From Actinomycetota bacterium (GTDB lineage Bacteria > Actinomycetota > Thermoleophilia > Gaiellales > Gaiellaceae), in the NCBI GenBank assembly GCA_005885565.1, contig VAXK01000075.1, positions 1 to 11,334 of the forward strand: a stretch of 11,334 nucleotides of DNA. The letters are read 5' to 3'. A program made the translations under genes and the position numbers. Below, piece by piece: positions 5,677 to 11,334 of this stretch; position 1 is the stretch's first letter, and the number at the start of each line of letters is the position of its first letter. Below the pieces are notes generated by a model. That model did not search any database and was not told the DNA's origin. It saw only the letters and a program-made list of their open reading frames with translations.

Positions 5677-7260
5677 TCAGCCGAGCGAGATGAAGCGGGC
5701 GTCGTCGAAGCCCTCGGCGCGCACGCGCTCCTGGAGCTCCGGCGGGGCGGAGGCGTCGATCGTGAGCGCCATCAGGGCCTTCCCGCCCCGGCGCGTCCGG
5801 GACACGGCCATGTTGGCGATGTTCACGCCGGCCTCGCCGAAGAGGGTCCCGACCCGGCCGATCACGCCGGGCACGTCGTCGTAGCGGAAGACGACGAGCA
5901 GCGGCGCGAGCTCGAACTCGACCTGGAAGCCGAGCGCGCTGACGAGCCAGCGCCGGTGGTCGCGGCCGATCGTCGTGCCCGCGACCCGCACCTCGTCGCC
6001 GTCCGAGCGCACGCCGACGCGGAGCAGGTTCGTGAAGTTGCGCGTGGCGGACTGGCGCCGTTCGTGGACCTCGATCCCGCGCTCGGCGGCGACGAGCGGC
6101 GCGTTCACGTAGTTCAGGGGCCCGTCGACGCGGCCCTGGAACGCGCCGTGCAGCGCGGCGGCGGTGAGCAGGCGCGTGTCGAAGTCGGCGAGCCCGCCGT
6201 GGTAGGTGAGCTCGATCGCGTCGGCGCGGCCGGCGGCGAGCTCCATCGCCAGCCGGCCGAGGTCGGCGGCGAGCGGCACGAACGGCCCGAGCACCTCGAG
6301 GTCCTTGGAGCCGACCGAGGGGATGTTCACGGCGTGGGTCACGAGGGCGCCCTCGAGCGCCGCCGCGACCTGCTCGGCCACGACCACGCCGGCCCGGTCC
6401 TGCGCCTCCGTCGTCGAGGCGGCCAGATGCGGTGTGACGACGACGTTCGGGAGCTCGAGCAGCGGGCCCGAGTACGGCTCGGAGGTGAAGACGTCGAGCG
6501 CCGCGCCCGCGACCTTGCCGGACCGGAGCGCCTCGAGGAGGGCCTCCTCGTCGACGAGCTCGCCGCGCGCGGCGTTCACGAGCCGGACGCCGTCGCGCAT
6601 CGCGGCGAACGCCGCCGCGTCGATCGAGCCGCGCGTCTCGTCCGTCAGCGGCAAGTGCAGCGTGACGAAGTCGCCGGCGCCGAGCGCCTCCTCGGCCGTC
6701 GCGACGCGCTCGACGCCGAGCTCGCGGAAGCGCTCGCGGCCCACGAACGGGTCGAACGCGACGACGTGCATCCCGAGCCCGAGCGCGCGGCGTGCGACCT
6801 GCTGGCCGATGCGGCCGAAGCCGAGGACCGAGAGCGTCTTCCCTTCCAGCTCGACGCCGGCGTGCGCCGACCGCTCCCAACGCCCCTGCTTGAGCGCCGC
6901 GTGCGCCTGCGGGATGTTGCGCGCGAGCGCGACGAGCAGGCCGACGGTGTGCTCCGCGGCGGAGACGACGTTCGACTCGGGCGCGTTCGCGACCACGATG
7001 CCGCGTCGCGTCGCAGCCTCCACGTCGACGTTGTCGACGCCCACGCCCGCGCGGCCGATCACGCGCAGCCGGTCGGCGCGCTCCAGGACGTCCGCGGTCA
7101 GCTTCGTCGCCGAGCGGACGACGACCGCGTCGTAGCCGCCGATCCGCTCCGCGAGGTCGCCGTTCGGCTCGTCGTCGACGTCGAAGCGCTCGCGCAGGAG
7201 CGCGACGCCGGCCTCGGCGATCGCCTCGCACACGAGGACGCGCGGGCGCTCGCCCGTCAC
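5677..7260 (-). CDS. serA: D-3-phosphoglycerate dehydrogenase, long type with ACT domain
   Basis: A 527-aa NAD enzyme oxidising 3-phosphoglycerate to 3-phosphohydroxypyruvate, the first step of serine synthesis. The N-terminal substrate domain holds RSATKL (49-54) and GRAGVGVDNVD (69-79). The NAD domain carries GFGRIG (147-152) with Asp170 for the ribose. Catalytic residues are Arg232 (NAARGELV), Glu261 (SEPYSG) and His278 (TPHLAAST). Residues from about 300 form the intervening ASB domain (NIPSVGSKD, GPLNYVNAP), and the last 75 residues (RYDDVPGVIGRVGTLFGEAGVNIANM, key part DVPGVIGRVG) are an ACT domain that usually binds serine for feedback control. Length agrees with the mycobacterial and Bacillus type (about 525). 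The GTG start overlaps the stop of the aminotransferase gene as GTGA, so translation is probably coupled. Confidence 0.96.
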   Translation of the reverse strand: MTGERPRVLVCEAIAEAGVALLRERFDVDDEPNGDLAERIGGYDAVVVRSATKLTADVLERADRLRVIGRAGVGVDNVDVEAATRRGIVVANAPESNVVSAAEHTVGLLVALARNIPQAHAALKQGRWERSAHAGVELEGKTLSVLGFGRIGQQVARRALGLGMHVVAFDPFVGRERFRELGVERVATAEEALGAGDFVTLHLPLTDETRGSIDAAAFAAMRDGVRLVNAARGELVDEEALLEALRSGKVAGAALDVFTSEPYSGPLLELPNVVVTPHLAASTTEAQDRAGVVVAEQVAAALEGALVTHAVNIPSVGSKDLEVLGPFVPLAADLGRLAMELAAGRADAIELTYHGGLADFDTRLLTAAALHGAFQGRVDGPLNYVNAPLVAAERGIEVHERRQSATRNFTNLLRVGVRSDGDEVRVAGTTIGRDHRRWLVSALGFQVEFELAPLLVVFRYDDVPGVIGRVGTLFGEAGVNIANMAVSRTRRGGKALMALTIDASAPPELQERVRAEGFDDARFISLG

Positions 7261-8411
7261 ACGCGCATGGCGTCTTCGTACGCCTCGAGCGCGCGGGTCA
7301 CCGCGCCGCCGCGCTCGATCGGGACGCCGAGGTCGCCGAGCGCGACCTCCACCGCAGCCAGCGTCGTCGTGACGTCGAAGACGTCGTAGTAGCCGATGTG
7401 GCCGATCCGGAAGATCCGGCCCTTGAGCTCGCCCTGGCCGTTCGCGATCGTGATCCCGAACCGATCGCGGAGGGCGCGGACGAGCTCGCCGCTGTCGTAA
7501 GCGTCCGGCATGCGGACGGCGGTGACCACCGCAGAGGAGTCGTCGTCGGGCGAGAAGAGGTCGAGGCCGAGCGCCTTCGCGCCCTCGCGGCAGGCGCGGC
7601 CGAGGCGCCGGTGCCGCTCGAACGCCTCCTCGAGCCCAGCGTCGAGGATCAGGCCGAGCGCCACCTCCTGCGCGCGGACGAGCGAGACGGCCGGCGTGAA
7701 GGCGGCGTCCAGCTTGCTCTGCGCCTTCAGGATGCGGCGCCAGTCGAAGTAGAAGCTCCGCGCCTCCTGCTCGAGCGCCGCGGCCTGGGCCGCCGCGGAC
7801 ACGCTCACGAAGGCGAGGCCGGGCGGCGTCATGAGCGCCTTCTGCGAGCCGGAGACGACCGCGTCGAGCTCCCACTCGTCGGTCTCGAGCGGGACGGCGC
7901 CGAGGCTCGAGATCGCGTCGACAGCGACCAGTGCGCCCGTCGCCTTCGCGGCCGCCGCGAGCTCGCGCACGTCGGCGACGGCCCCAGTGGAGGTCTCGGA
8001 GTGCGTGAGGAAGACGATCCTCGCGCCCCCCATCCGCTCGAGCGCGTCCGGGAGGTCCTCCGGCACTGGGTTCGAGCCCCATTCGTAGGCGAGGCGCTCC
8101 ACCGTGCAGCCCCAGGTCTCGGCGATCTCGGCCCAGCGCTCCGCGAAACGGCCGGCGGAGACGACGAGGACGCGGTCGCCCGGGCGGCAGAGGTTCGCGA
8201 CCACCGACTCCATGCCGCCCGTGCCTGACGCGGCCAGGAGCAGCACGTCCGAGGCGGTCTGGTAGACGGCGCGCAGGCGCTCGAGGCAGCGCTCGTAGAT
8301 CGGCCGGAAGTCCGGGCCACGGTGGTGCACGATCGGCTCGGCGAGAGCGGCGAGCACCTGCGGCGGGACCGGCGTCGGCCCCGGGGTCATCAGGTACTGC
8401 TTGCCGGCCAT
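7257..8411 (-). CDS. Class V aminotransferase (serine-pyruvate/alanine-glyoxylate type), probable serine pathway enzyme
   Basis: A 384-aa PLP enzyme. It starts with LMTPGPTPVPPQVL, the mark of this group, and has HHRGPDF (29-35), AASGTGGMES (60-69, PLP phosphate loop), THSETSTG (136-143), VDAISSLG (164-171) with Asp165 for the ring nitrogen, and SGSQKALMTPPGL (187-199) with Lys191 as the Schiff-base lysine. The C-terminal domain ends with GRIFRIGHIGY. By sequence it could be alanine-glyoxylate, serine-glyoxylate, serine-pyruvate or phosphoserine aminotransferase. It directly precedes serA with overlapping stop/start, an arrangement I recall from other bacteria that lack an ordinary SerC, for example Thermotoga. 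Conversion of phosphohydroxypyruvate to phosphoserine is therefore the favoured inference. The ATG has GGCGGAG just upstream. It is divergent from the NlpC/P60 gene. Confidence 0.9.
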   Translation of the reverse strand: MAGKQYLMTPGPTPVPPQVLAALAEPIVHHRGPDFRPIYERCLERLRAVYQTASDVLLLAASGTGGMESVVANLCRPGDRVLVVSAGRFAERWAEIAETWGCTVERLAYEWGSNPVPEDLPDALERMGGARIVFLTHSETSTGAVADVRELAAAAKATGALVAVDAISSLGAVPLETDEWELDAVVSGSQKALMTPPGLAFVSVSAAAQAAALEQEARSFYFDWRRILKAQSKLDAAFTPAVSLVRAQEVALGLILDAGLEEAFERHRRLGRACREGAKALGLDLFSPDDDSSAVVTAVRMPDAYDSGELVRALRDRFGITIANGQGELKGRIFRIGHIGYYDVFDVTTTLAAVEVALGDLGVPIERGGAVTRALEAYEDAMRV

Positions 8412-8432
8412 CTCTCCGCCAGGGTACTAGCT

Positions 8433-8462
8433 CTGTCAGCGCGCGCCGCCCGTGTCTATCCT
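8433..8462 (+). promoter_or_regulatory. Possible leaderless promoter of the NlpC/P60 gene
   Basis: CTGTCA (8433-8438, four of six bases of TTGACA) and TATCCT (8457-8462, TANNNT) are spaced 18 bp apart. The ATG at 8470 would be at or very near the transcription start. It shares the 58-bp divergent interval with the start of the class V aminotransferase gene, so the two promoters must overlap or abut. Confidence 0.4.
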
Positions 8463-8469
8463 CCGAGAG

Positions 8470-9486
8470 ATGCTGCGGAGCTTCCTCGGAGCGGCCGCGC
8501 TGTTCCTCGCCTTCGCAGGCCCGGCGCAGGGCGCGGCCTCGCCGTTCGTCGAGGTGCTCGACGGGCAGGGGAAGATCACCGCTCAGGGCGTCTCGGGACG
8601 CTTCGCGTACCCGGCCAACGGCTCGGCGGTCGACGTCGGGTCGGCGTCGGCGACCTCGGCCGGAACGGAGCTCGCGGACGTCTCGCTGCTCGGGAGCCGC
8701 GTCCAGGCGACTCGCGTCGTCGTGCCGAGGCACGGTCTGCGCGGCGCCGCCGTCGAGGGCCTCGTCGTCGACGGGCGCGTCGTCCCGACGCGGCCGAACA
8801 CGCTCGTGCCGCTCGGCGGGTCGAGCTACCTCGTCGTGCTCCAGACCGCGGTCGTGCCGGGCTCGAAGACGCGCAGCGTCGGCCTGGTCGGAATCCGCGT
8901 GCACATCGGCGAGGCGTCCTTCGGCCTGCCGGCCGGGACGGATCTCCTCGTCGGCCTGCCCGCGGCGGAGCAGCCCGCCGCCCGGCCGGCGCGCTCCGGC
9001 GCCGTGGACGGCTGGGCGACGCTGGGGTTCACCGGGTCGCCCGGACACGCGGAGGTGCTCTTCGACGGACCGGAGTTCGCGGGCGCGCCGCCGGCCGGCC
9101 CGATCGGCGTCCGCGCCGTCTCGATCGCCGAGCGCTTCCTCGGCGTGCCGTACGTCTGGGGCGGAGCCGACCCCGCGACCGGCTTCGACTGCTCCGGCCT
9201 CGTCATGTACGCCTACCGCCGGCTCGGGATCGACCTCCTCCACTTCAGCGGCGCGCAGTACCACGAGGGAGCGCCCGTCCCCTTCGACGCGCTCGCGCCC
9301 GGCGACCTCGTCTTCTTCGACCCCGGCCCGCTCGGGCCCGGGCACGTGGGGATGTACATCGGCGGCGGCCGCTTCATCCAGGCTCCGCACTCGGGCGACG
9401 TGGTCAAGATCTCGAGCCTCTCCGACTTCGGCTATGCGTCGAGCTACGTCGGCGCCGTGCGGCCGTACGTGTCCGCCGGCCGCTGA
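8470..9486 (+). CDS. Secreted NlpC/P60 peptidoglycan endopeptidase
   Basis: A 338-aa protein from ATG 8470. Residues 1-22 are a signal peptide (MLRSF, hydrophobic core, AQG-A). Residues 24 to about 190 are a Gly/Val-rich, probably beta-rich region of unknown role; a Pro/Ala/Arg-rich linker (about 164-173) lies within it. The C-terminal 120 residues are an NlpC/P60 papain-like domain: VPYVWGGADPATGFDCSGL with catalytic Cys241 (FDCSGL), GHVGMYIGGG with His292, and IQAPHSGD with His307 as the third residue. Such enzymes cut bonds in the stem peptide, usually D-Glu to diamino acid, during growth and division. PGDLVFFDP (aspartate turn) is also present. The usual R-T-S-x-x-Q before the domain core is here HFSGAQ. 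A GTG at 8452 would add six residues; ATG is preferred because it gives a better signal peptide and fits the -10 at 8457. Confidence 0.92.
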   Translation: MLRSFLGAAALFLAFAGPAQGAASPFVEVLDGQGKITAQGVSGRFAYPANGSAVDVGSASATSAGTELADVSLLGSRVQATRVVVPRHGLRGAAVEGLVVDGRVVPTRPNTLVPLGGSSYLVVLQTAVVPGSKTRSVGLVGIRVHIGEASFGLPAGTDLLVGLPAAEQPAARPARSGAVDGWATLGFTGSPGHAEVLFDGPEFAGAPPAGPIGVRAVSIAERFLGVPYVWGGADPATGFDCSGLVMYAYRRLGIDLLHFSGAQYHEGAPVPFDALAPGDLVFFDPGPLGPGHVGMYIGGGRFIQAPHSGDVVKISSLSDFGYASSYVGAVRPYVSAGR

Positions 9487-9504
9487 CGGCGCGCCGGCGC
9501 GGGC

Positions 9505-10158
9505 GTGCAGGCGGTTCTCGCGTTCGCCGCGGCCCTCGTGGCGCTTCGCCTCGGCGGCGCCCTCGTGCGGCGGTGGCGGGAGCGGCACGCGCCCGAGCTC
9601 GCCGCCTGGGCCGCCTCGCTCCTGGCCTACGCCCTCGCCTGCGGAGCGCTCGCCTGGGGAGCCGCGGCCGGCTGGGACGCACGCGCCTTCCGCGCCTACT
9701 ACCTCTTCGGCGGGCTCCTGACGGCGCCGCTCCTCGGCGTCGGGTCGCTGCTCCGTGCCGGCGTCCGATGGATCGGCGCCGTCGGGCTTGCGTACGCGGG
9801 GCTCGCGGTCGGCGTGGCCGTCGCCGTTCCGGTCGCGGGCTCCTTCGCCGGCTCGGGGATCCCGCCCGCGCAGGACCACCTCGACCTCGTCCCGGCGCGG
9901 CTGCTCGCGATCCTCGGGAACGGCGTCGGCACCCTCGCGGCCGTCGCCGTCGCGGTGCTGACGATCCGCCGGCGGCCGCTCGGGAACGCGTTCGTGCTCG
10001 CCGGCCTCGCGGTCGCGGCGACGGGCAGCGCCCTCGTCGGGCTCGGGGAGGCGGGGACGGCGGCCGTGTTCGCGGCCGCCGCCGCCCTCCTCTACCTCGG
10101 GTTCTCGGCGCCCGCGGGCTGGCGGCTCTCGAGCAGCTCGTCGAAGAGCGACCGGTAG
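9505..10158 (+). CDS. Seven-helix membrane protein of unknown function
   Basis: A 217-aa hydrophobic protein. By eye there are seven membrane segments: about 4-19, 35-53, 65-83, 89-112, 128-150, 159-177 and 181-197. Only short basic loops (RRWRERH, RRR) separate some of them, and the tail SSSSSKSDR is polar. No catalytic motif or transporter signature is recognised. It starts with GTG 18 nt after the NlpC/P60 stop, with no ribosome site, so it is probably translated by read-on from the same message. Its last 67 bases overlap the 3' end of the gene on the opposite strand, and the frame stays open and hydrophobic up to that region. A role beside the wall hydrolase is guessed from position only. 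Confidence 0.7.
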   Translation: MQAVLAFAAALVALRLGGALVRRWRERHAPELAAWAASLLAYALACGALAWGAAAGWDARAFRAYYLFGGLLTAPLLGVGSLLRAGVRWIGAVGLAYAGLAVGVAVAVPVAGSFAGSGIPPAQDHLDLVPARLLAILGNGVGTLAAVAVAVLTIRRRPLGNAFVLAGLAVAATGSALVGLGEAGTAAVFAAAAALLYLGFSAPAGWRLSSSSSKSDR

Positions 10159-10652
10159 TGCACCATCGCCCGGCGGAGGTCCTCCGTCGTGGCCCGCTCG
10201 CGCTCGTGCGCGATCGAGATGCCGTGCGCCGCCCGGTAGTTGTTCACGACCTCCGGGTGGTCGACCGAGACGTCCGCGGCGCGCTGGTCGAAGTCCTCGA
10301 CCGGGTAGCCGCGCTCGCGCATCACCTGCTGGATCAGCACGTCGGCCTCGGCGATCGCGCCGCCGGGCTCGTCGACGAAGCGCGCCTGCGTCACCTGCCA
10401 CGCTTCGGCGTACCGCTCGCGGGCACCGGCGTCGAGCGGCCTGATGTCGAGCTCCTCGCGGCGCTTCTGCCGCTCGGAAAGCTCCGCCTCGGCCTCCCGC
10501 TTCGACGGCGCGTCCGCGACCGTCCGGTCGTACTCGGGGCCGAAGCCCTGTTGTAGCGTCCGCGTCCGGCGTGCGCGGAGCGCGCTCCAGAGCACGAGCG
10601 CCAGCACGACGACGGCGGCCACCGCGATGACGATCCAGACCCAGGTTGCCAT
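10092..10652 (-). CDS. Single-pass membrane protein, conserved family of unknown function
   Basis: A 186-aa protein with one N-terminal membrane helix (about residues 4-24, VWIVIAVAAVVVLALVLW), then ARRTRTLQQGFGPEYDRTVADAP (key part LQQGFGPEYDRTV) and a helical charged domain. Conserved-looking blocks, recalled from many bacterial proteins annotated only as hypothetical or secreted, are ELDIRPLDAGARERYAEAW (key part IRPL), ARFVDEPGGAIAEAD, VMRERGYPVEDFDQRAAD (key part RGYPV-DF-QRAAD) and VDHPEVVNNYRAAH. The domain may be cytoplasmic, as the N-terminus ahead of the helix is very short and basic residues follow the helix. The ATG at 10652 has AAAGGAGG with 7 nt spacing; an out-of-frame ATG at 10659 is too near the ribosome site. 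No function is known to me. Confidence 0.85.
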   Translation of the reverse strand: MATWVWIVIAVAAVVVLALVLWSALRARRTRTLQQGFGPEYDRTVADAPSKREAEAELSERQKRREELDIRPLDAGARERYAEAWQVTQARFVDEPGGAIAEADVLIQQVMRERGYPVEDFDQRAADVSVDHPEVVNNYRAAHGISIAHERERATTEDLRRAMVHYRSLFDELLESRQPAGAENPR

Positions 10653-10707
10653 TGCCCATCCTCCTTTTTAGCTAGGGCGTTCCCAAGCGCCGAAACGGGA
10701 AACGGCG

Positions 10708-10736
10708 TTGCACGCTCGGACGTTCGTTACTAACTT
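10708..10736 (+). promoter_or_regulatory. Predicted promoter of the transglycosylase-like gene
   Basis: TTGCAC (10708-10713) and TAACTT (10731-10736) are spaced exactly 17 bp apart. This is a -35 with four consensus bases and a -10 of the TANNNT type. Transcription would start near 10743, leaving about 110 nt of leader before the TTG start at 10854. Confidence 0.5.
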
Positions 10737-10783
10737 CTTGCGCCGCGGGGCGTTTAACACTCCCCGGAAGACGAGAACAACCA

Positions 10784-10823
10784 GCGTCGGTGCGCTTTTG
10801 CGGCTTGTCCATAGCACCGATGC
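10784..10823 (+). promoter_or_regulatory. Stem-loop in the leader of the transglycosylase-like gene
   Basis: Bases 10784-10793 pair with 10814-10823 over ten pairs, one of them G-U, closing a 20-base loop. It lies about 20 nt before the G-run that serves as ribosome site (10842-10847). Rpf-type genes in Actinobacteria are often under a c-di-AMP (ydaO) riboswitch, but I do not see that consensus here. Confidence 0.35.
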
Positions 10824-10853
10824 GCCGTTCTGTTCCCTACTGGGGGGTAGTCC

Positions 10854-11334
10854 TTGCGGAAGAAGCTGCGCGCGTTCAGCGCGTCTGTGTTCGTTTGTGG
10901 GATGGGGACGTTGCTCCTCGCTCCGGGCGGTGTCGCCCGCAGCGGGAGCGTGAAGACGCAGGTTCCAGACGGCCCGCTCGTCGGGCAGATCGAGCACCTC
11001 CGGGCGACGACCTGGCGCTGGGAACGGGTGATGAGCCGCCCGCTCACCGGTGGGTCGACGACCTACCGGACCGATCCGAGCCGCCGCTACCGGCGGTGGG
11101 TGCGGGACCTCTGGCGGGTGCGCGCCGTGCACGCGCGGCACCGTGCACTCCACCCGCCGTTCCGCAGCATCTGGCTCTGCATCCACCGCTACGAGGCATC
11201 GTGGCATGACGGCGGCGCTCCCTACTACGGCGGCCTGCAGATGGACGTCTCGTTCCAGCTGCACTACGGGCGCCGGCTCTACCGCCTGAAGGGCACCGCC
11301 GACCACTGGACGCCGCTCGAGCAGATCTGGGTGG
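10854..11334 (+). CDS. Secreted transglycosylase/Rpf-like protein, partial (3' end outside window)
   Basis: At least 160 codons. It starts with TTG: the in-frame TAG at 10848 excludes earlier starts, GGGGGG lies 6 nt upstream, and this start gives a clean signal peptide of about 28 residues (MRKKLRAFSASV, hydrophobic to LLLAPGG, then VARS). An ATG at residue 17 would break that peptide. After a basic, Trp/Arg-rich stretch (residues 40-105), the lysozyme-fold domain begins: IWLCIHRYEASW with Glu114 as probable catalytic acid and Trp117, then PYYGGLQMD (123-131), LHYGRRLY, and ADHWTPLEQIWV up to the edge. The WxxC...E..W and YGGLQ pattern is shared by Rpf and SLT-type transglycosylases that cut the glycan strands of peptidoglycan. 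Cys109 lies five residues before the Glu, unlike true Rpf, where Cys adjoins it. LysM or other C-terminal domains cannot be judged. Confidence 0.8.
   Translation, partial: MRKKLRAFSASVFVCGMGTLLLAPGGVARSGSVKTQVPDGPLVGQIEHLRATTWRWERVMSRPLTGGSTTYRTDPSRRYRRWVRDLWRVRAVHARHRALHPPFRSIWLCIHRYEASWHDGGAPYYGGLQMDVSFQLHYGRRLYRLKGTADHWTPLEQIWV

Noticed and set aside
5668..7389. A 573-codon plus-strand open frame opposite serA
   Set aside because: The composition is almost only Arg, Asp, Glu, Ala, Val and Leu, with no family resemblance; serA on the other strand is certain.
8322..10556. A 744-codon open frame on the plus strand
   Set aside because: It is out of frame with the NlpC/P60 and membrane protein genes and reads as repetitive Arg-rich sequence without any domain.
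5677..10659. A single open frame of 1660 codons on the minus strand
   Set aside because: Only its 5677-7260 part is a real gene (serA). The rest is Arg/Gly/Ala-rich low-complexity translation lying over the class V aminotransferase, NlpC/P60 and membrane protein genes, as expected when GC-rich codons rarely give stops in other frames.
10737..10853. c-di-AMP (ydaO) riboswitch before the transglycosylase-like gene
   Set aside because: The expected conserved blocks of that riboswitch could not be found by eye, and the leader looks short for it.

Overview
The window comes from a very GC-rich chromosome with strong third-position G/C bias, frequent GTG/TTG starts, possible leaderless starts and long spurious open frames opposite real genes. 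Together with several protein families typical of Actinomycetota, this points to an actinobacterium. A deep-branching class such as Thermoleophilia is my best guess, inferred from resemblance and not from a marker gene. No rRNA, tRNA, CRISPR array, insertion sequence or phage gene was seen. It reads as ordinary chromosome rather than a mobile island.

Left part (1-2432): a small RemA/DUF370-like gene on the minus strand sits beside a palindrome that may be its operator. An orphan Flp-type pilin gene follows, whose 5' leader folds on paper into a multi-helix junction ending one base before the ribosome binding site. After a strong terminator and a good -35/-10 promoter comes a secreted, cysteine-rich protein with an HEHNE motif (EXORDIUM-like). 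Next is a short beta-carbonic anhydrase closely resembling mycobacterial Rv1284.

Middle part (2429-8411): two minus-strand amino-acid/PLP clusters. The first is YbaK-type deacylase, IlvE, then a DegT/DnrJ-type PLP enzyme. The second is a class V aminotransferase followed by SerA (long, ACT-containing phosphoglycerate dehydrogenase), probably the first two steps of serine synthesis. In each cluster the last two genes are joined by a GTGA stop/start overlap, suggesting translational coupling. Between the clusters lie a divergent small CxC-motif protein and a convergent intergenic region with two copies of a 39-bp repeat spaced exactly 100 bp apart.

Right part (8412-11334): a secreted NlpC/P60 peptidoglycan hydrolase, a seven-helix membrane protein, a convergent single-pass membrane protein whose 3' end overlaps it by 67 bp, and the 5' part of a secreted transglycosylase-like protein. 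That last gene starts at TTG behind an approximately 110-nt leader and is cut by the window edge. The hydrolase and the transglycosylase suggest a cell-wall remodelling neighbourhood.

The best candidate for something undescribed is the structured leader of the Flp pilin (460-549), which has riboswitch-like architecture and matches no class I could recognise. The 100-bp-period repeat and the leader of the transglycosylase gene come next.
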